Below, piece after piece: positions 1 to 10,890 of a stretch of 64,000 nt of DNA. The stretch spans positions 13,621 through 77,620 of the forward strand of contig CAYPCQ010000031.1 in the NCBI GenBank assembly GCA_964409245.1, written 5' to 3'. This DNA comes from CAIMWS01 sp964409245 (GTDB lineage: Bacteria; Verrucomicrobiota; Verrucomicrobiia; Limisphaerales; UBA1319). The stretch's first letter is position 1, and each line of letters opens with the position of its first letter. The notes under the pieces were generated by a model. That model was not told where the DNA came from. It saw only the letters and a program-made list of their open reading frames with translations, and did no database searches. The position numbers and the translations under genes are program-made.

Positions 1-701
1 CAAAACCTCACCGGTTTTCATTCCCAGTGCCTGGCAGCGATTGGTGCGATTCCCAAGCCGTGCCCCTGCATTTGGCTGGGAGGTGATGGCGCCGCAGATT
101 TTTGCCCCAAGCGAGACATAAGGCGCGAGCAGTTCTTTTAAGGACTTGTAAATCGGCGAATGGCGAATGCCCTGCCCAACAATGCCCAGCCAGCACGACC
201 GGGCCAATGGCCTGGCCACGGCCGGGCGAGCTGGTTGAAAAAAGGCCCCGGCTGCCACCCACCCAGCCCGGCAATAAAGGGCTGCGTGCCTGCCACTTGC
301 TGCTGGTGCCAGCATTATCAACCGGATCCGGGGCACTGATTTAAAAAACCACTCCATAGACTTTGCAACTTGGTAAGGCATTCCTATCATTCTGCAAGAG
401 AATTTCAAAGAATCGGGGGATAAAATGAGGGGTTAAAGTCAGGAATCAGGCATAATGGCAGGGCCGATTGGCTCTGGGAGCGCCCTGGCTGGGGCTTTCG
501 GTCAACCGGGATCCTCGTTGGGGCAGTGGTTTAAATGGCTGTCGTAATTCATTTCCAGCGGTTTACGGCTGGGAAAGCGCTGGCGGATGGCATTTTGAAA
601 ATCCGGGCTTATCAAAAATGTGTTTCCCTTTTAAAGGGGCATCCCTAGTATAGTCGATCAATCGCAGATATTGCGAAGGTTAGACATCAAAAAATAAAGT
701 T
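1..701. other. Intergenic region upstream of fba
   Basis: I see no convincing protein gene or RNA gene here. The left part carries copy A of a dispersed element (about 57-235). The right part is the leader of the aldolase gene and has a small palindrome CCCTTTTAAAGGG at 626-638 and a weak TATAGT at 649-654 that could be a -10 box, without a good -35 box. Short open frames in this stretch have no recognisable product. Confidence 0.5.
57..235 (+). repeat. Dispersed intergenic element, copy A
   Basis: This stretch resembles two others in the window (about 45815-45982 and 57796-57920). All three contain the identical 11-mer CAGCCAGCACG (here 187-197), followed by a partly conserved GC-rich tail. 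Copies A and B also share the left end, with TGCATTTGG and TGGCGCC. Conceptual minus-strand translation of the three gives similar short peptides with a VVLA/TVLA motif and an RHH/RQH/QRH motif. I treat this as repeat conservation, not as proof of a gene. The function is unknown. Confidence 0.6.
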
Positions 702-1667
702 ATGCCTTTAACCCATACAAGAGATTTGTTCGCCAAGGCCCTGAAGGGCAAATACGCGCTTGGCGCATTCAATGTTAACAACATGGAACTGCTCCAAGCC
801 ATTGTGGAAGCTTGCGAGGAGGAGAAAGCGCCGCTGATCCTGCAGATTTCCAAAGGCGCCCGGCAGTATGCCAACCCGGTTTATCTCAAGAAGCTGATCG
901 AAGCCGCCGTCAGCCTGACCAACATCCCCATTGCGGTGCACTTGGACCATGGCGATTCATATGAACTGTGCAAAGAATGCATCGACGAAGGGTTCACCAG
1001 TGTGATGATCGATGGCAGCCACCTGTCGTTCGAGGCCAACGTGGAGGTTTGCAAGAAGGTGGTGGATTATGCGCACAAGCACAATTGCGTGGTGGAAGGC
1101 GAACTGGGCAAACTGGTGGGTGCCCAGCACGACGATGGCGAGGGCACCGGCGGGCATTCCAAGAGCGGAGTTTACACCGATCCTGAGGATGCGGTCAAAT
1201 TCGCCAAACTCAGCGGCGTGGATTCGCTGGCGGTGGCGATTGGCAACTCGCACGGAGCCTATAAGTTCAAAGGCACCCAGCACCTGGACTTGGAACGTTT
1301 GAAAGCCATCAAGAAAGCGATGATGGACGCCGGACTGGGCGATTATCCGCTGGTGCTGCACGGTGCTTCCAGCGTGCCCAAGGATCTGGTGGCTGAGATC
1401 AATAAATACGGCGGCAAAATGGGTGAAGACACCGCTGGGGTGCCGGAAGCTGATTTGGAAATCGCGCGCCGGGTCGGTTGCACCAAAATCAATATCGATA
1501 CGGATCTGCGCTTGGCTCTTACCGCCGGCATCCGCAAGGTGTTCGCCGAATCCCCCAAGGATTTCGATCCGCGCAAATACCTCGCACCGGCCCGCACCCG
1601 CGTCAAGGAACTCGTCCGGCACAAGGTCAAAAACGTCCTTTGCTGCGCCGGCCACGCTTTCGATTAA
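702..1667 (+). CDS. fba: Class II fructose-bisphosphate aldolase
   Basis: This cytoplasmic enzyme cleaves fructose 1,6-bisphosphate to glyceraldehyde 3-phosphate and dihydroxyacetone phosphate, and makes it in gluconeogenesis. The 321-residue protein has the class II metal-site motif HLDHGDS near residue 83, the glycine-rich phosphate-binding segment AIGNSHGAYK near residue 180, and the HGASSVPKDL segment near residue 220. Length and motifs match complete class II enzymes. The ATG at 702 is the first in frame and fits the conserved N-terminus; no strong Shine-Dalgarno is visible. It stands alone and is followed by a clear terminator, so it is probably a single-gene transcript. Substrate could in principle be tagatose bisphosphate, but fructose bisphosphate is the default reading. 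Confidence 0.93.
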   Translation: MPLTHTRDLFAKALKGKYALGAFNVNNMELLQAIVEACEEEKAPLILQISKGARQYANPVYLKKLIEAAVSLTNIPIAVHLDHGDSYELCKECIDEGFTSVMIDGSHLSFEANVEVCKKVVDYAHKHNCVVEGELGKLVGAQHDDGEGTGGHSKSGVYTDPEDAVKFAKLSGVDSLAVAIGNSHGAYKFKGTQHLDLERLKAIKKAMMDAGLGDYPLVLHGASSVPKDLVAEINKYGGKMGEDTAGVPEADLEIARRVGCTKINIDTDLRLALTAGIRKVFAESPKDFDPRKYLAPARTRVKELVRHKVKNVLCCAGHAFD

Positions 1668-1692
1668 GCCGGGATTATTTATAGCCAAATGC

Positions 1693-1719
1693 AAAGGGTG
1701 CGTTTGCCGCACCCTTTTT
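1693..1719 (+). terminator. Rho-independent terminator after fba
   Basis: A perfect 10-bp stem AAAGGGTGCG / CGCACCCTTT with a 5-base loop (1703-1707) is followed by a short T run. It lies 26 bases after the aldolase stop. A second GC-rich hairpin (GGGGAG / CTCCCC, 1735-1751) lies between it and the convergent acs gene and may serve that gene. Confidence 0.85.
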
Positions 1720-1770
1720 CGTTATTGCGTTATTGGGGAGCCAGGCTCCCCCGAATTCAGGCTTGGGTTT

Positions 1771-3780
1771 TTATTCCTCAGACTGGCTCAGGCGGGTCAG
1801 CACGCTGAAGTCCTCCAAGGTGGTGGTGTCGCCCTTGATTTCATTGCCCGAGGCAATTTGCTTCAGCAGGCGCCGCATGATTTTCCCGGAGCGGGTCTTG
1901 GGCAGGGCTTCCGCGAAGCGGATATCATCCGGTTTGGCGATGGCGCCAATTTCCCGGGTGACTTGTTCGCGCAACTCCTCCCGCAGATCCTGCTGGGCTT
2001 TGACATCGCTTTTCAAAACCACGAAGGCGACCAAGGCCTGGCCTTTGAGGGCATCGGGGCGGCCCACCACGGCGGCTTCCGCCACCTTGTGGTTGCTGAC
2101 CAAAGCGCTTTCCACTTCGGCGGTGCCGATGCGATGCCCCGCCACGTTCAAAACGTCGTCGATGCGGCCTACGATCCAGTAATATCCATCTTTGTCCCGG
2201 CGGCAGCCATCGCCGGTGAAGTAGCAGCCCTTGACTTCCTTCCAATAAACTTCTTTATACCGTTTGGGATCGCCCCACAAACCACGCAACATGCTCGGCC
2301 AGGGCTTTTTCAAAACCAATTTACCGCCGCCGCCCAAGGGGACGGTTTTGCCTTGCTCATCCACCACGTCGGGATCCACACCAAAAAATGGCAGGGTGGC
2401 CGTGCCTGGTTTGGTGGGGATGGCGCCGGGCAGGGGCGTGATCATAATGCAGCCGGTTTCGGTCTGCCACCAAGTATCGACAATGGGGCACCGTTTGCCG
2501 CCGATGAATTCATGATACCACATCCAGGCTTCCGGATTGATGGGTTCACCGACGGTGCCCAGCAGCCGCAGGGAACTCAAGTCGTGTTTGGCAGGCCATT
2601 CATTGCCCCACTTCATGAAGGCGCGGATGGCGGTGGGGGCAGTATACAAAATCGAGACATTGTATTTGGCGACAATCTTCCAAAAACGATCCGGAGCGGG
2701 GAAATTCGGGGCCCCTTCATACATCACAGTGGAAACACCATTCGCCAGCGGGCCGTAAGTAAGGTAGCTGTGCCCGGTGATCCAGCCCACATCGGCAGTG
2801 CACCAGAAAACATCCGTGGGACGCAGATCAAATACCAGCCGGCTGGAAAGTTTGGCGCCCAGCAAATACCCGGCCGAGGTATGGAAAATCCCCTTGGGTT
2901 TGCCGGTCGATCCGCTGGTATAAAGAATAAACAGAGGAGCCTCACTGTCCATGGGTTCCGCCGGGCAATCAGGGGTCACGTATTCCAGTTCGCGGTGCCA
3001 CCAGACATCGCGGCCTTCTTCGATGTGGATATCGTTGAACGCCCGGCGCAGAACGATCACTTTTTTGACTGACTTGGCCACCAAGTGGCCTTTTTCGTCC
3101 TGCAGGCGCAGCGCCTCATCGACACTTTTCTTGAGCTGGATCGTGGTGCCCCGCCGATAGCCTCCATCAGCCGTGACCACCACTTTGGCTTCGCAATCGC
3201 GGATGCGGTCGGCCACGGAGTGGGCGCTGAAACCGCCGAAAATCACCGAGTGAATGGCGCCAATCCGGGCGCAGGCAAGCATGGCTACTACCGCCTCTGG
3301 AACGAGCGGCAGATAAATCATCACGCGGTCTCCTTTGGCCACTCCATTGCGCTTGAGCACATTGGCAAAGCGGCAGACATCGCGATGCAGTTGCCGGTAA
3401 GTCAATACCCGTTCTTCGCCGGGTTTGCTGGCCGAATCCGGCTCACCCTCCCAAATCAGGGCCGCCTGGTTGGCGGTTGGCGTGCCCAAGTGGACATCCA
3501 GGCAGTTGTAGCAGACATTCAGCTTGCCACCTTCAAACCATTTGGCGAAAGGTTCCTTCCAAGTCAGAACCTTTTTCCACGGCTTGAACCAGGCCAATTC
3601 CCGCTTGGCCTCACGGGCCCAGAATTTTTCCGGATCCTGGATCGATTCCAGGTAGAGTTTTTTATATTCCGCCTGCGACTTGATATGCGCCTGTGCCGAA
3701 AAGGATTTGGATGGCGGGAAGACCCGCTCCTCATGCAAAACGGTGGTTATGCCCACACCTGATGTGTCCGCGTATTCCAT
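1771..3780 (-). CDS. acs: Acetyl-CoA synthetase (AMP-forming)
   Basis: The enzyme activates acetate with ATP and CoA to acetyl-CoA through acetyl-AMP, in the cytoplasm. The 669 residues show the whole family layout: an N-terminal segment ending in the acetate/CoA region, the AMP-binding P-loop motif YTSGSTGKPKG near residue 285, the WWQTETG motif near residue 430, the hinge and A8 region GRIDDVLNVAGHRIG near residue 535, and the terminal PKTRSGKIMRR (about residue 630). The lysine in that last motif is the one acetylated by Pat-type enzymes in known Acs proteins. Length is typical. The ATG at 3780 fits the start and has a good promoter 16-50 bases upstream. It converges with fba and is divergent from the AAA+ gene. 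Confidence 0.95.
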   Translation of the reverse strand: MEYADTSGVGITTVLHEERVFPPSKSFSAQAHIKSQAEYKKLYLESIQDPEKFWAREAKRELAWFKPWKKVLTWKEPFAKWFEGGKLNVCYNCLDVHLGTPTANQAALIWEGEPDSASKPGEERVLTYRQLHRDVCRFANVLKRNGVAKGDRVMIYLPLVPEAVVAMLACARIGAIHSVIFGGFSAHSVADRIRDCEAKVVVTADGGYRRGTTIQLKKSVDEALRLQDEKGHLVAKSVKKVIVLRRAFNDIHIEEGRDVWWHRELEYVTPDCPAEPMDSEAPLFILYTSGSTGKPKGIFHTSAGYLLGAKLSSRLVFDLRPTDVFWCTADVGWITGHSYLTYGPLANGVSTVMYEGAPNFPAPDRFWKIVAKYNVSILYTAPTAIRAFMKWGNEWPAKHDLSSLRLLGTVGEPINPEAWMWYHEFIGGKRCPIVDTWWQTETGCIMITPLPGAIPTKPGTATLPFFGVDPDVVDEQGKTVPLGGGGKLVLKKPWPSMLRGLWGDPKRYKEVYWKEVKGCYFTGDGCRRDKDGYYWIVGRIDDVLNVAGHRIGTAEVESALVSNHKVAEAAVVGRPDALKGQALVAFVVLKSDVKAQQDLREELREQVTREIGAIAKPDDIRFAEALPKTRSGKIMRRLLKQIASGNEIKGDTTTLEDFSVLTRLSQSEE

Positions 3781-3802
3781 AGGTTTGACTTGTTTTTGCC
3801 CA

Positions 3803-3830
3803 AATATATTAGTGGTCCTTCAATTGTCAA
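3803..3830 (-). promoter_or_regulatory. Sigma-70-type promoter of acs
   Basis: On the minus strand there is a consensus -35 box TTGACA (complement of 3825-3830), a 16-base spacer, and a -10 box TATATT (complement of 3803-3808). The predicted transcript would begin about 15 bases before the acs ATG, giving a very short leader. A GC-rich inverted repeat CACCGGC/GCCGGTG lies just beyond it at about 3849-3872, within the divergent region shared with the next gene. Confidence 0.55.
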
Positions 3831-4032
3831 TTAAACATGCAAATATGCACCGGCGCCTGGGTGGCCGGTGCCGCTGCGGCAAAGTGGGCTGGGGCCTTCA
3901 GCGGCATGGATTTGTGCTTTTGTTCCCGGCGGGGCGGTGCTTAAATCTGGAACTCATGCGGCATGAAAACCAGGCAGCAGCGGCCACCCGCAGGATGCGG
4001 TTGGCGATGCAAGGGCGGATGACAAGCAGGCG

Positions 4033-7000
4033 GTGAAACTGAATATACCCATTTACGTTGAGGAGCGTCGGCAGGAGGCCGGCGAGAGGCACTTTTTTGC
4101 GCGTCCGCTTTTCTTTGCCGAACCTTGTCGGCGAGGGGGGCAGTTGAAGGGGACGCTGACCCGCCTGAAGTCGGAAATCCAAAAGGAATTGAACCAGTTT
4201 GGCCGACAGGGCCGGCAGGATAAGCTGGTGGAATGGTCCTACCATCCACCTTTCAAGGAGCAGGTTCTGGACCTCACGCTCCGGCTGAAAAACAGCACCC
4301 AGCGCGGGCGTTTTTTATTCGTCCTGCTGGATTGCTTTGAGCGCACCGTGGCTTTCACACCCAGCCTGGCGGAGATCGCCTTTGAATTGCACCGCGGTCA
4401 AAAGCTGGAGGATCGGGCGGTGGAAGTGCTGACGCACCAGTTTCGGGCATTGGAGAAACTAGATTCCGAATTCGCGGTGCAGATCCGCGAATATTCGTTG
4501 AGTGGCCCGGCCCGGGTGGATGTGATGGAACTGGACGTGCCCATGACCACCCGGCTGCCGGATCCGTCCCCCGATCTTTTTGCCATCCTCGCCGAGGAAC
4601 CGATCCTTACCGGGCGCGAGGAACTCGAGAAAGCCGGGCGTTGCTTGGACGGGCTGTATCCGGACGAGTTGGAGCGGGCGATATTGCGCGAGGTGGAAGT
4701 GGAGGAATTGAGCCGCCTGCTGACCGCGCCAGATCGCCGGCCGGTGTTGCTGGTGGGGCCGCCCAAATGCGGGAAAACCACCTTGATCCATGAGTATATC
4801 CATCGCAAGGGCCACCTCCGCAAACCCCGGCACGAGGCCACCGGCCAGGTGTGGTTGCTTTCGCCGGCGCGCCTGGTTTCGGGCATGTCCTGTGTGGGCC
4901 AATGGGAAAACCGGATGCTGGCCATCCTCTCCCATGCGGCGCAGCGGTCGCACATTCTCTATTTTGACGATCTGCTGGGTTTGTTCCTGGCGGGCATCTC
5001 CGCGCAGTCCAACCTGAGCGTGGCCCACCTGCTGAAAAATTTCCTGGAAAAAAGAACGTTCCGCATGCTGGCTGAAATTACCCCGGCGGCGTTCCGGGTT
5101 TTGCAGGAACGCGACCGCAGCTTTGCCGATCTATTTCACATTTTGCCGGTGAGGGAAACTACCCCCGTTGAAACTCGCAAGATCGCCATCGCCATCCAAC
5201 GCCAGCTGGAAAACCAACATCAATGCCGATTCTCGCTCGAAGTGATTCCCGCGGTCCTGGATCTTCAGGCACGTTATGCCAGCGAGCTGGCGTTTCCGGG
5301 CAAAGCCGCTGTGTTTTTGCGCCAGCTGGCCGTCAAGTTTGCCCGGAATGATATCACCCGGCGGGAGGTGCTGGATGAATTCCAGCAAAAAAGCGGCCTG
5401 GCCGGCTGTTTCCTGGATCAGCGGGAAGTTTTATCCAAAGCGGATGTCATGCGGAGACTGGGCTTCCAAGTCAAGGGCCAGGCGGCGGCGCTGGAAGCGC
5501 TGGCCGAGGTGCTGGCCATTGCCCGGGCGCGCTTGAACGATCCCTCCCGTCCTTTGGCGTCGCTGCTTTTCCTGGGGCCCACGGGGGTGGGCAAAACGGA
5601 GTGCGCCAAAGCCGCCGCGCGGTTCCTGTTCAATGATCCTGCCCGCCTGGTGCGGTTCGACATGAACGAGTATGGGGAGCCGGGTTCGGCGGCGCGGTTG
5701 GTGGGCAGTTTCCATCAGCCCGAAGGATTGCTGACGAGCGCCATCCGCCGGCAGCCATTTGCCGTCGTATTGCTGGATGAAATCGAAAAGGCGCACTCGG
5801 AGGTTTTCGATTTGCTATTAGGCGTATTGGGAGAGGGACGGCTGACCGATGCCCTGGGGCGCACGGCCAGTTTTGCCCAGTGCGTGATCATCCTGACGTC
5901 CAACCTGGGCACCCGGGAGGCGCGATCCAGCCTCGGCTTTAATGCCAGTGGAATCCTGCAGGACCAGGTTTACCGCGAAGCGGCTGAAAAATATTTCCGC
6001 CCGGAGTTTTTCAACCGCCTGGACCGGATCATCCCGTTCCACGCCTTGACTCGCGAGCATCTTAATTCCATTGCCAGCCGGGTATTGTGGAACGTGTTGA
6101 GCCGGTCCGGACTCGCCCGGCGGCGTTGTCTGGTCAGCGTGCAGCCGGAGGCCCGCCAATGGCTGGTGGACCAGGGATTCCAGCCCGCCTTGGGAGCCCG
6201 CGCTTTGAAGCGGATTCTCGAGCGCCAGCTGGTGCAGCCCGTGGCCCGGCGCCTGGCGGCTTTGGAACCCCGGCGGGTCACGCTGATTGATATCAGCTTG
6301 GGCCAGGGCGAACTGGCCACTCTCACGCGGAGCATCCCTGAAGCTGAACGAATATCGATCCCCTGCCTGGAAATCCAGGCCATGGAGGTTGCCCGCCTGC
6401 TGGCCCAGGCCAGGAAAGCCTTGCAGAGAATGGACCGCCAGCTGGACGCGATCCAGCCTTCCACTCCGCTCAATCTATTTGCTTTGGACACGGGCCAGCG
6501 CCACTATTTTGCCGCCCGGGACCAAGCCAGCCAGCTGCGGAATAAACTGTTGGCGCTGGACCGGATTTGGACAACCACGCAGTCCACCGCGCCCGGCTTT
6601 GTGCAAAACCTGGTTCCCGGCAAAGTCCAGGCAGGTTCCAAAAAGGCCCCGCTGAATTGGGATGCCAAAACCGGCCCGTTTTTGCAGGATTATGCATCCC
6701 AGCTCGACATCCTTGATTACATCGATGAAATCCAGGAATCCGCCGTGCCCGACGAAGCAGCATTCAAGCAAAGCCTCCGCAACCTGATCCTGGAAATTGC
6801 CTGGCTGGAGTGCTTGCTGCGGCCGAGATCCAGCCAGCGGGACCGCTGCCTTTTATGGTTTGAGGATTTGTGCAATTATGTGGATTCAGAACAGGATCTG
6901 ATAACGGTGCTGAGCCCTTACCGGAAGTGCATTGAAGCATTATCCGGCTACGAGTGCCACAGTTGGGATGGCGAAATAAAAGAACTGCGGGATGCTTCAG

Positions 7001-7584
7001 GCAAATGTGAAGAAGAGTTGAGCCGCCTCAACGCAGACACTCGGGAAGGGCAGGCCCGACGCCGCCAGATTGAGGAAAACAAGCGCGCCTTGGATCTCCG
7101 GATTCAATCAAGATGCCAAAGCCTGCTCGTGACTGGCCCAAACTCGGCCGGATTGTTTCGAGCGGAAACGGGCGCCATCCTATTCCGATCCTATCTCAGC
7201 TCATTGCTGGATGACGATCAGTTGCTCATGGTGCAAATCCATCCCATTCCCTTGGAAGATGGGCAGGATGTCTGGGAAGCTTTGGCGGCTTTCCGCCAAC
7301 GCCGGGAAACGGAGCGGCCGTCCGGGACCGGCGGCAGCGGGCAAGAACTTGCCAGCCGGGCGCAGGTGGGCCCCATCATCCGGATGCTGGGCTGCTTGTC
7401 TGGTGAAGCGGCGGAGGTGATTCCAAGTTCCGAAGTGGTGGGGCCGGCCAGCGATGCCGAGGCGCAGAACGACTTGGTGGACTTGCGGTCGGGCTGGTGG
7501 CTCAAAGGGGATAAAGCCATCGCCTCCGGTTTCCTCTACGTTCTGCTCAGCCGCCTGCCCCTGCCGGAAGAGTTCCGGCAGTGA
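4033..7584 (+). CDS. Double AAA+ ClpA/ClpB-like ATPase with long C-terminal extension
   Basis: The 1183-residue protein has two ATPase modules. The first has Walker A GPPKCGKT near residue 240 and a Walker-B-like stretch ILYFDD near 307, where DD replaces the usual DE. The second is a canonical Clp D2 module: Walker A GPTGVGKT near 515, Walker B VVLLDEIEKAH near 577, and the FRPEFFNRLDRI segment with the arginine finger near 656, followed by a ClpB-type small domain to about 760. The N-terminus (residues 1-200) is not a recognisable Clp N domain. Residues about 790-1183 form an extension that I do not recognise beyond coiled-coil-like stretches. The ClpB middle domain is not evident. It may remodel proteins, but the partner is unknown. 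The start is a GTG at 4033; no better ATG precedes conserved sequence. It converges with alaS. Confidence 0.8.
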   Translation: MKLNIPIYVEERRQEAGERHFFARPLFFAEPCRRGGQLKGTLTRLKSEIQKELNQFGRQGRQDKLVEWSYHPPFKEQVLDLTLRLKNSTQRGRFLFVLLDCFERTVAFTPSLAEIAFELHRGQKLEDRAVEVLTHQFRALEKLDSEFAVQIREYSLSGPARVDVMELDVPMTTRLPDPSPDLFAILAEEPILTGREELEKAGRCLDGLYPDELERAILREVEVEELSRLLTAPDRRPVLLVGPPKCGKTTLIHEYIHRKGHLRKPRHEATGQVWLLSPARLVSGMSCVGQWENRMLAILSHAAQRSHILYFDDLLGLFLAGISAQSNLSVAHLLKNFLEKRTFRMLAEITPAAFRVLQERDRSFADLFHILPVRETTPVETRKIAIAIQRQLENQHQCRFSLEVIPAVLDLQARYASELAFPGKAAVFLRQLAVKFARNDITRREVLDEFQQKSGLAGCFLDQREVLSKADVMRRLGFQVKGQAAALEALAEVLAIARARLNDPSRPLASLLFLGPTGVGKTECAKAAARFLFNDPARLVRFDMNEYGEPGSAARLVGSFHQPEGLLTSAIRRQPFAVVLLDEIEKAHSEVFDLLLGVLGEGRLTDALGRTASFAQCVIILTSNLGTREARSSLGFNASGILQDQVYREAAEKYFRPEFFNRLDRIIPFHALTREHLNSIASRVLWNVLSRSGLARRRCLVSVQPEARQWLVDQGFQPALGARALKRILERQLVQPVARRLAALEPRRVTLIDISLGQGELATLTRSIPEAERISIPCLEIQAMEVARLLAQARKALQRMDRQLDAIQPSTPLNLFALDTGQRHYFAARDQASQLRNKLLALDRIWTTTQSTAPGFVQNLVPGKVQAGSKKAPLNWDAKTGPFLQDYASQLDILDYIDEIQESAVPDEAAFKQSLRNLILEIAWLECLLRPRSSQRDRCLLWFEDLCNYVDSEQDLITVLSPYRKCIEALSGYECHSWDGEIKELRDASGKCEEELSRLNADTREGQARRRQIEENKRALDLRIQSRCQSLLVTGPNSAGLFRAETGAILFRSYLSSLLDDDQLLMVQIHPIPLEDGQDVWEALAAFRQRRETERPSGTGGSGQELASRAQVGPIIRMLGCLSGEAAEVIPSSEVVGPASDAEAQNDLVDLRSGWWLKGDKAIASGFLYVLLSRLPLPEEFRQ

Positions 7585-7593
7585 GCAGATCAG

Positions 7594-7611
7594 GCCAGGC
7601 CATTGCCTGGC
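7594..7611. terminator. Possible bidirectional hairpin between convergent genes
   Basis: GCCAGGC (7594-7600) and GCCTGGC (7605-7611) form a 7-bp stem with loop CATT, placed in the 46-base gap between the AAA+ gene and alaS. There is no T run, so termination activity is a guess from position. Confidence 0.35.
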
Positions 7612-7630
7612 TGGCGGCGAAAAAGCCGGT

Positions 7631-10354
<2,724 letters not shown>

Positions 10355-10661
10355 TTAAATTCTCTTCGAGAGCGGCCCTCCCGCGCCGGCCGAAAGGGTG
10401 CAAGCCACGGCCATGGATTGCCGGGTGATGCCATTCCCCCAGGATGCTGGCACAGGGGTCTTTTTTTCCGCCCCTATTAAACCCGCAAGCATAATCTCCG
10501 CTCCCCGCAGATGGCCAGTCTAAGTTTGAATTATTTTTTCCAAAGAATGGCGCTTTTTGCTTGAGTTTGACGGCCCTTTGGCCGATGGTAATTCCAGATG
10601 GAAATTTGAGGCGGAAGCGAGCCGCTGGTTCTTTGAGAAGTGTGGATATGGAAAGATTTAA
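10355..10661. other. Divergent intergenic region, alaS to 6S RNA
   Basis: No gene is supported in this 307-base stretch. It must contain the alaS promoter on the minus strand and the 6S RNA promoter on the plus strand. I could not identify either box pair with confidence. Confidence 0.4.
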
Positions 10662-10842
10662 ACCCTGCCATGTTCGTGTTCGGAAACTAAGTCCTTGAAC
10701 CGTAAACAAATAAAAAAGGCGCCTTAACTAAGGTGGCGGCTGGCAAGCCTGATTCGATCAGGATCCCAAAAGCCATCCAGTCGGCACCACTTGTTTCTTC
10801 GATAGTTCAAAGGAACTGTTAGACACGGCATTACGGTGGGGT
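10662..10842 (+). ncRNA. ssrS: 6S RNA
   Basis: The sequence folds as the single long irregular hairpin expected of 6S RNA. The closing stem pairs ACCCTGCC (from 10662) with GGTGGGGT (ending 10842), then CGTGT pairs with ACACG across an internal loop. The 5' arm has ATGTTCG, and the 3' arm has CGGCATTACGG. Both resemble the conserved terminal-stem parts of E. coli 6S RNA (GATGTTCGC and CGGCATCTCGG), recalled from memory. The 3' side of the central bubble holds the small hairpin AGTTC-AAAG-GAACT, as in E. coli. The apical part has GGTG..GGCTGG pairing with CCAGTC..CACC and a CCTGAT-TCG-ATCAGG tip. Length of about 181 nt is typical. A T run follows directly. The position upstream of rarA and the 5-formyl-THF cyclo-ligase gene matches the known ssrS-ygfA linkage. 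It would bind and inhibit the housekeeping sigma RNA polymerase holoenzyme. Confidence 0.85.
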
Positions 10843-10848
10843 TTTTTT
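10825..10848 (+). terminator. 3' end of 6S RNA with T run
   Basis: The GC-rich 3' strand of the closing stem is followed by seven T residues (10842-10848). This is where transcription or processing would end, about 40 bases before rarA. Part of the transcript may continue into rarA, as 6S genes are often cotranscribed with the next gene. Confidence 0.5.
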
Positions 10849-10890
10849 ATTTCTCGTTGGCGTAATCGCCGCCGGTGATACTTTACAGTG

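Noticed and set aside
1363..3072. Long plus-strand open frame opposite acs
   Set aside because: It is antisense to a clear acetyl-CoA synthetase and its translation has no domain. High GC gives many such frames.
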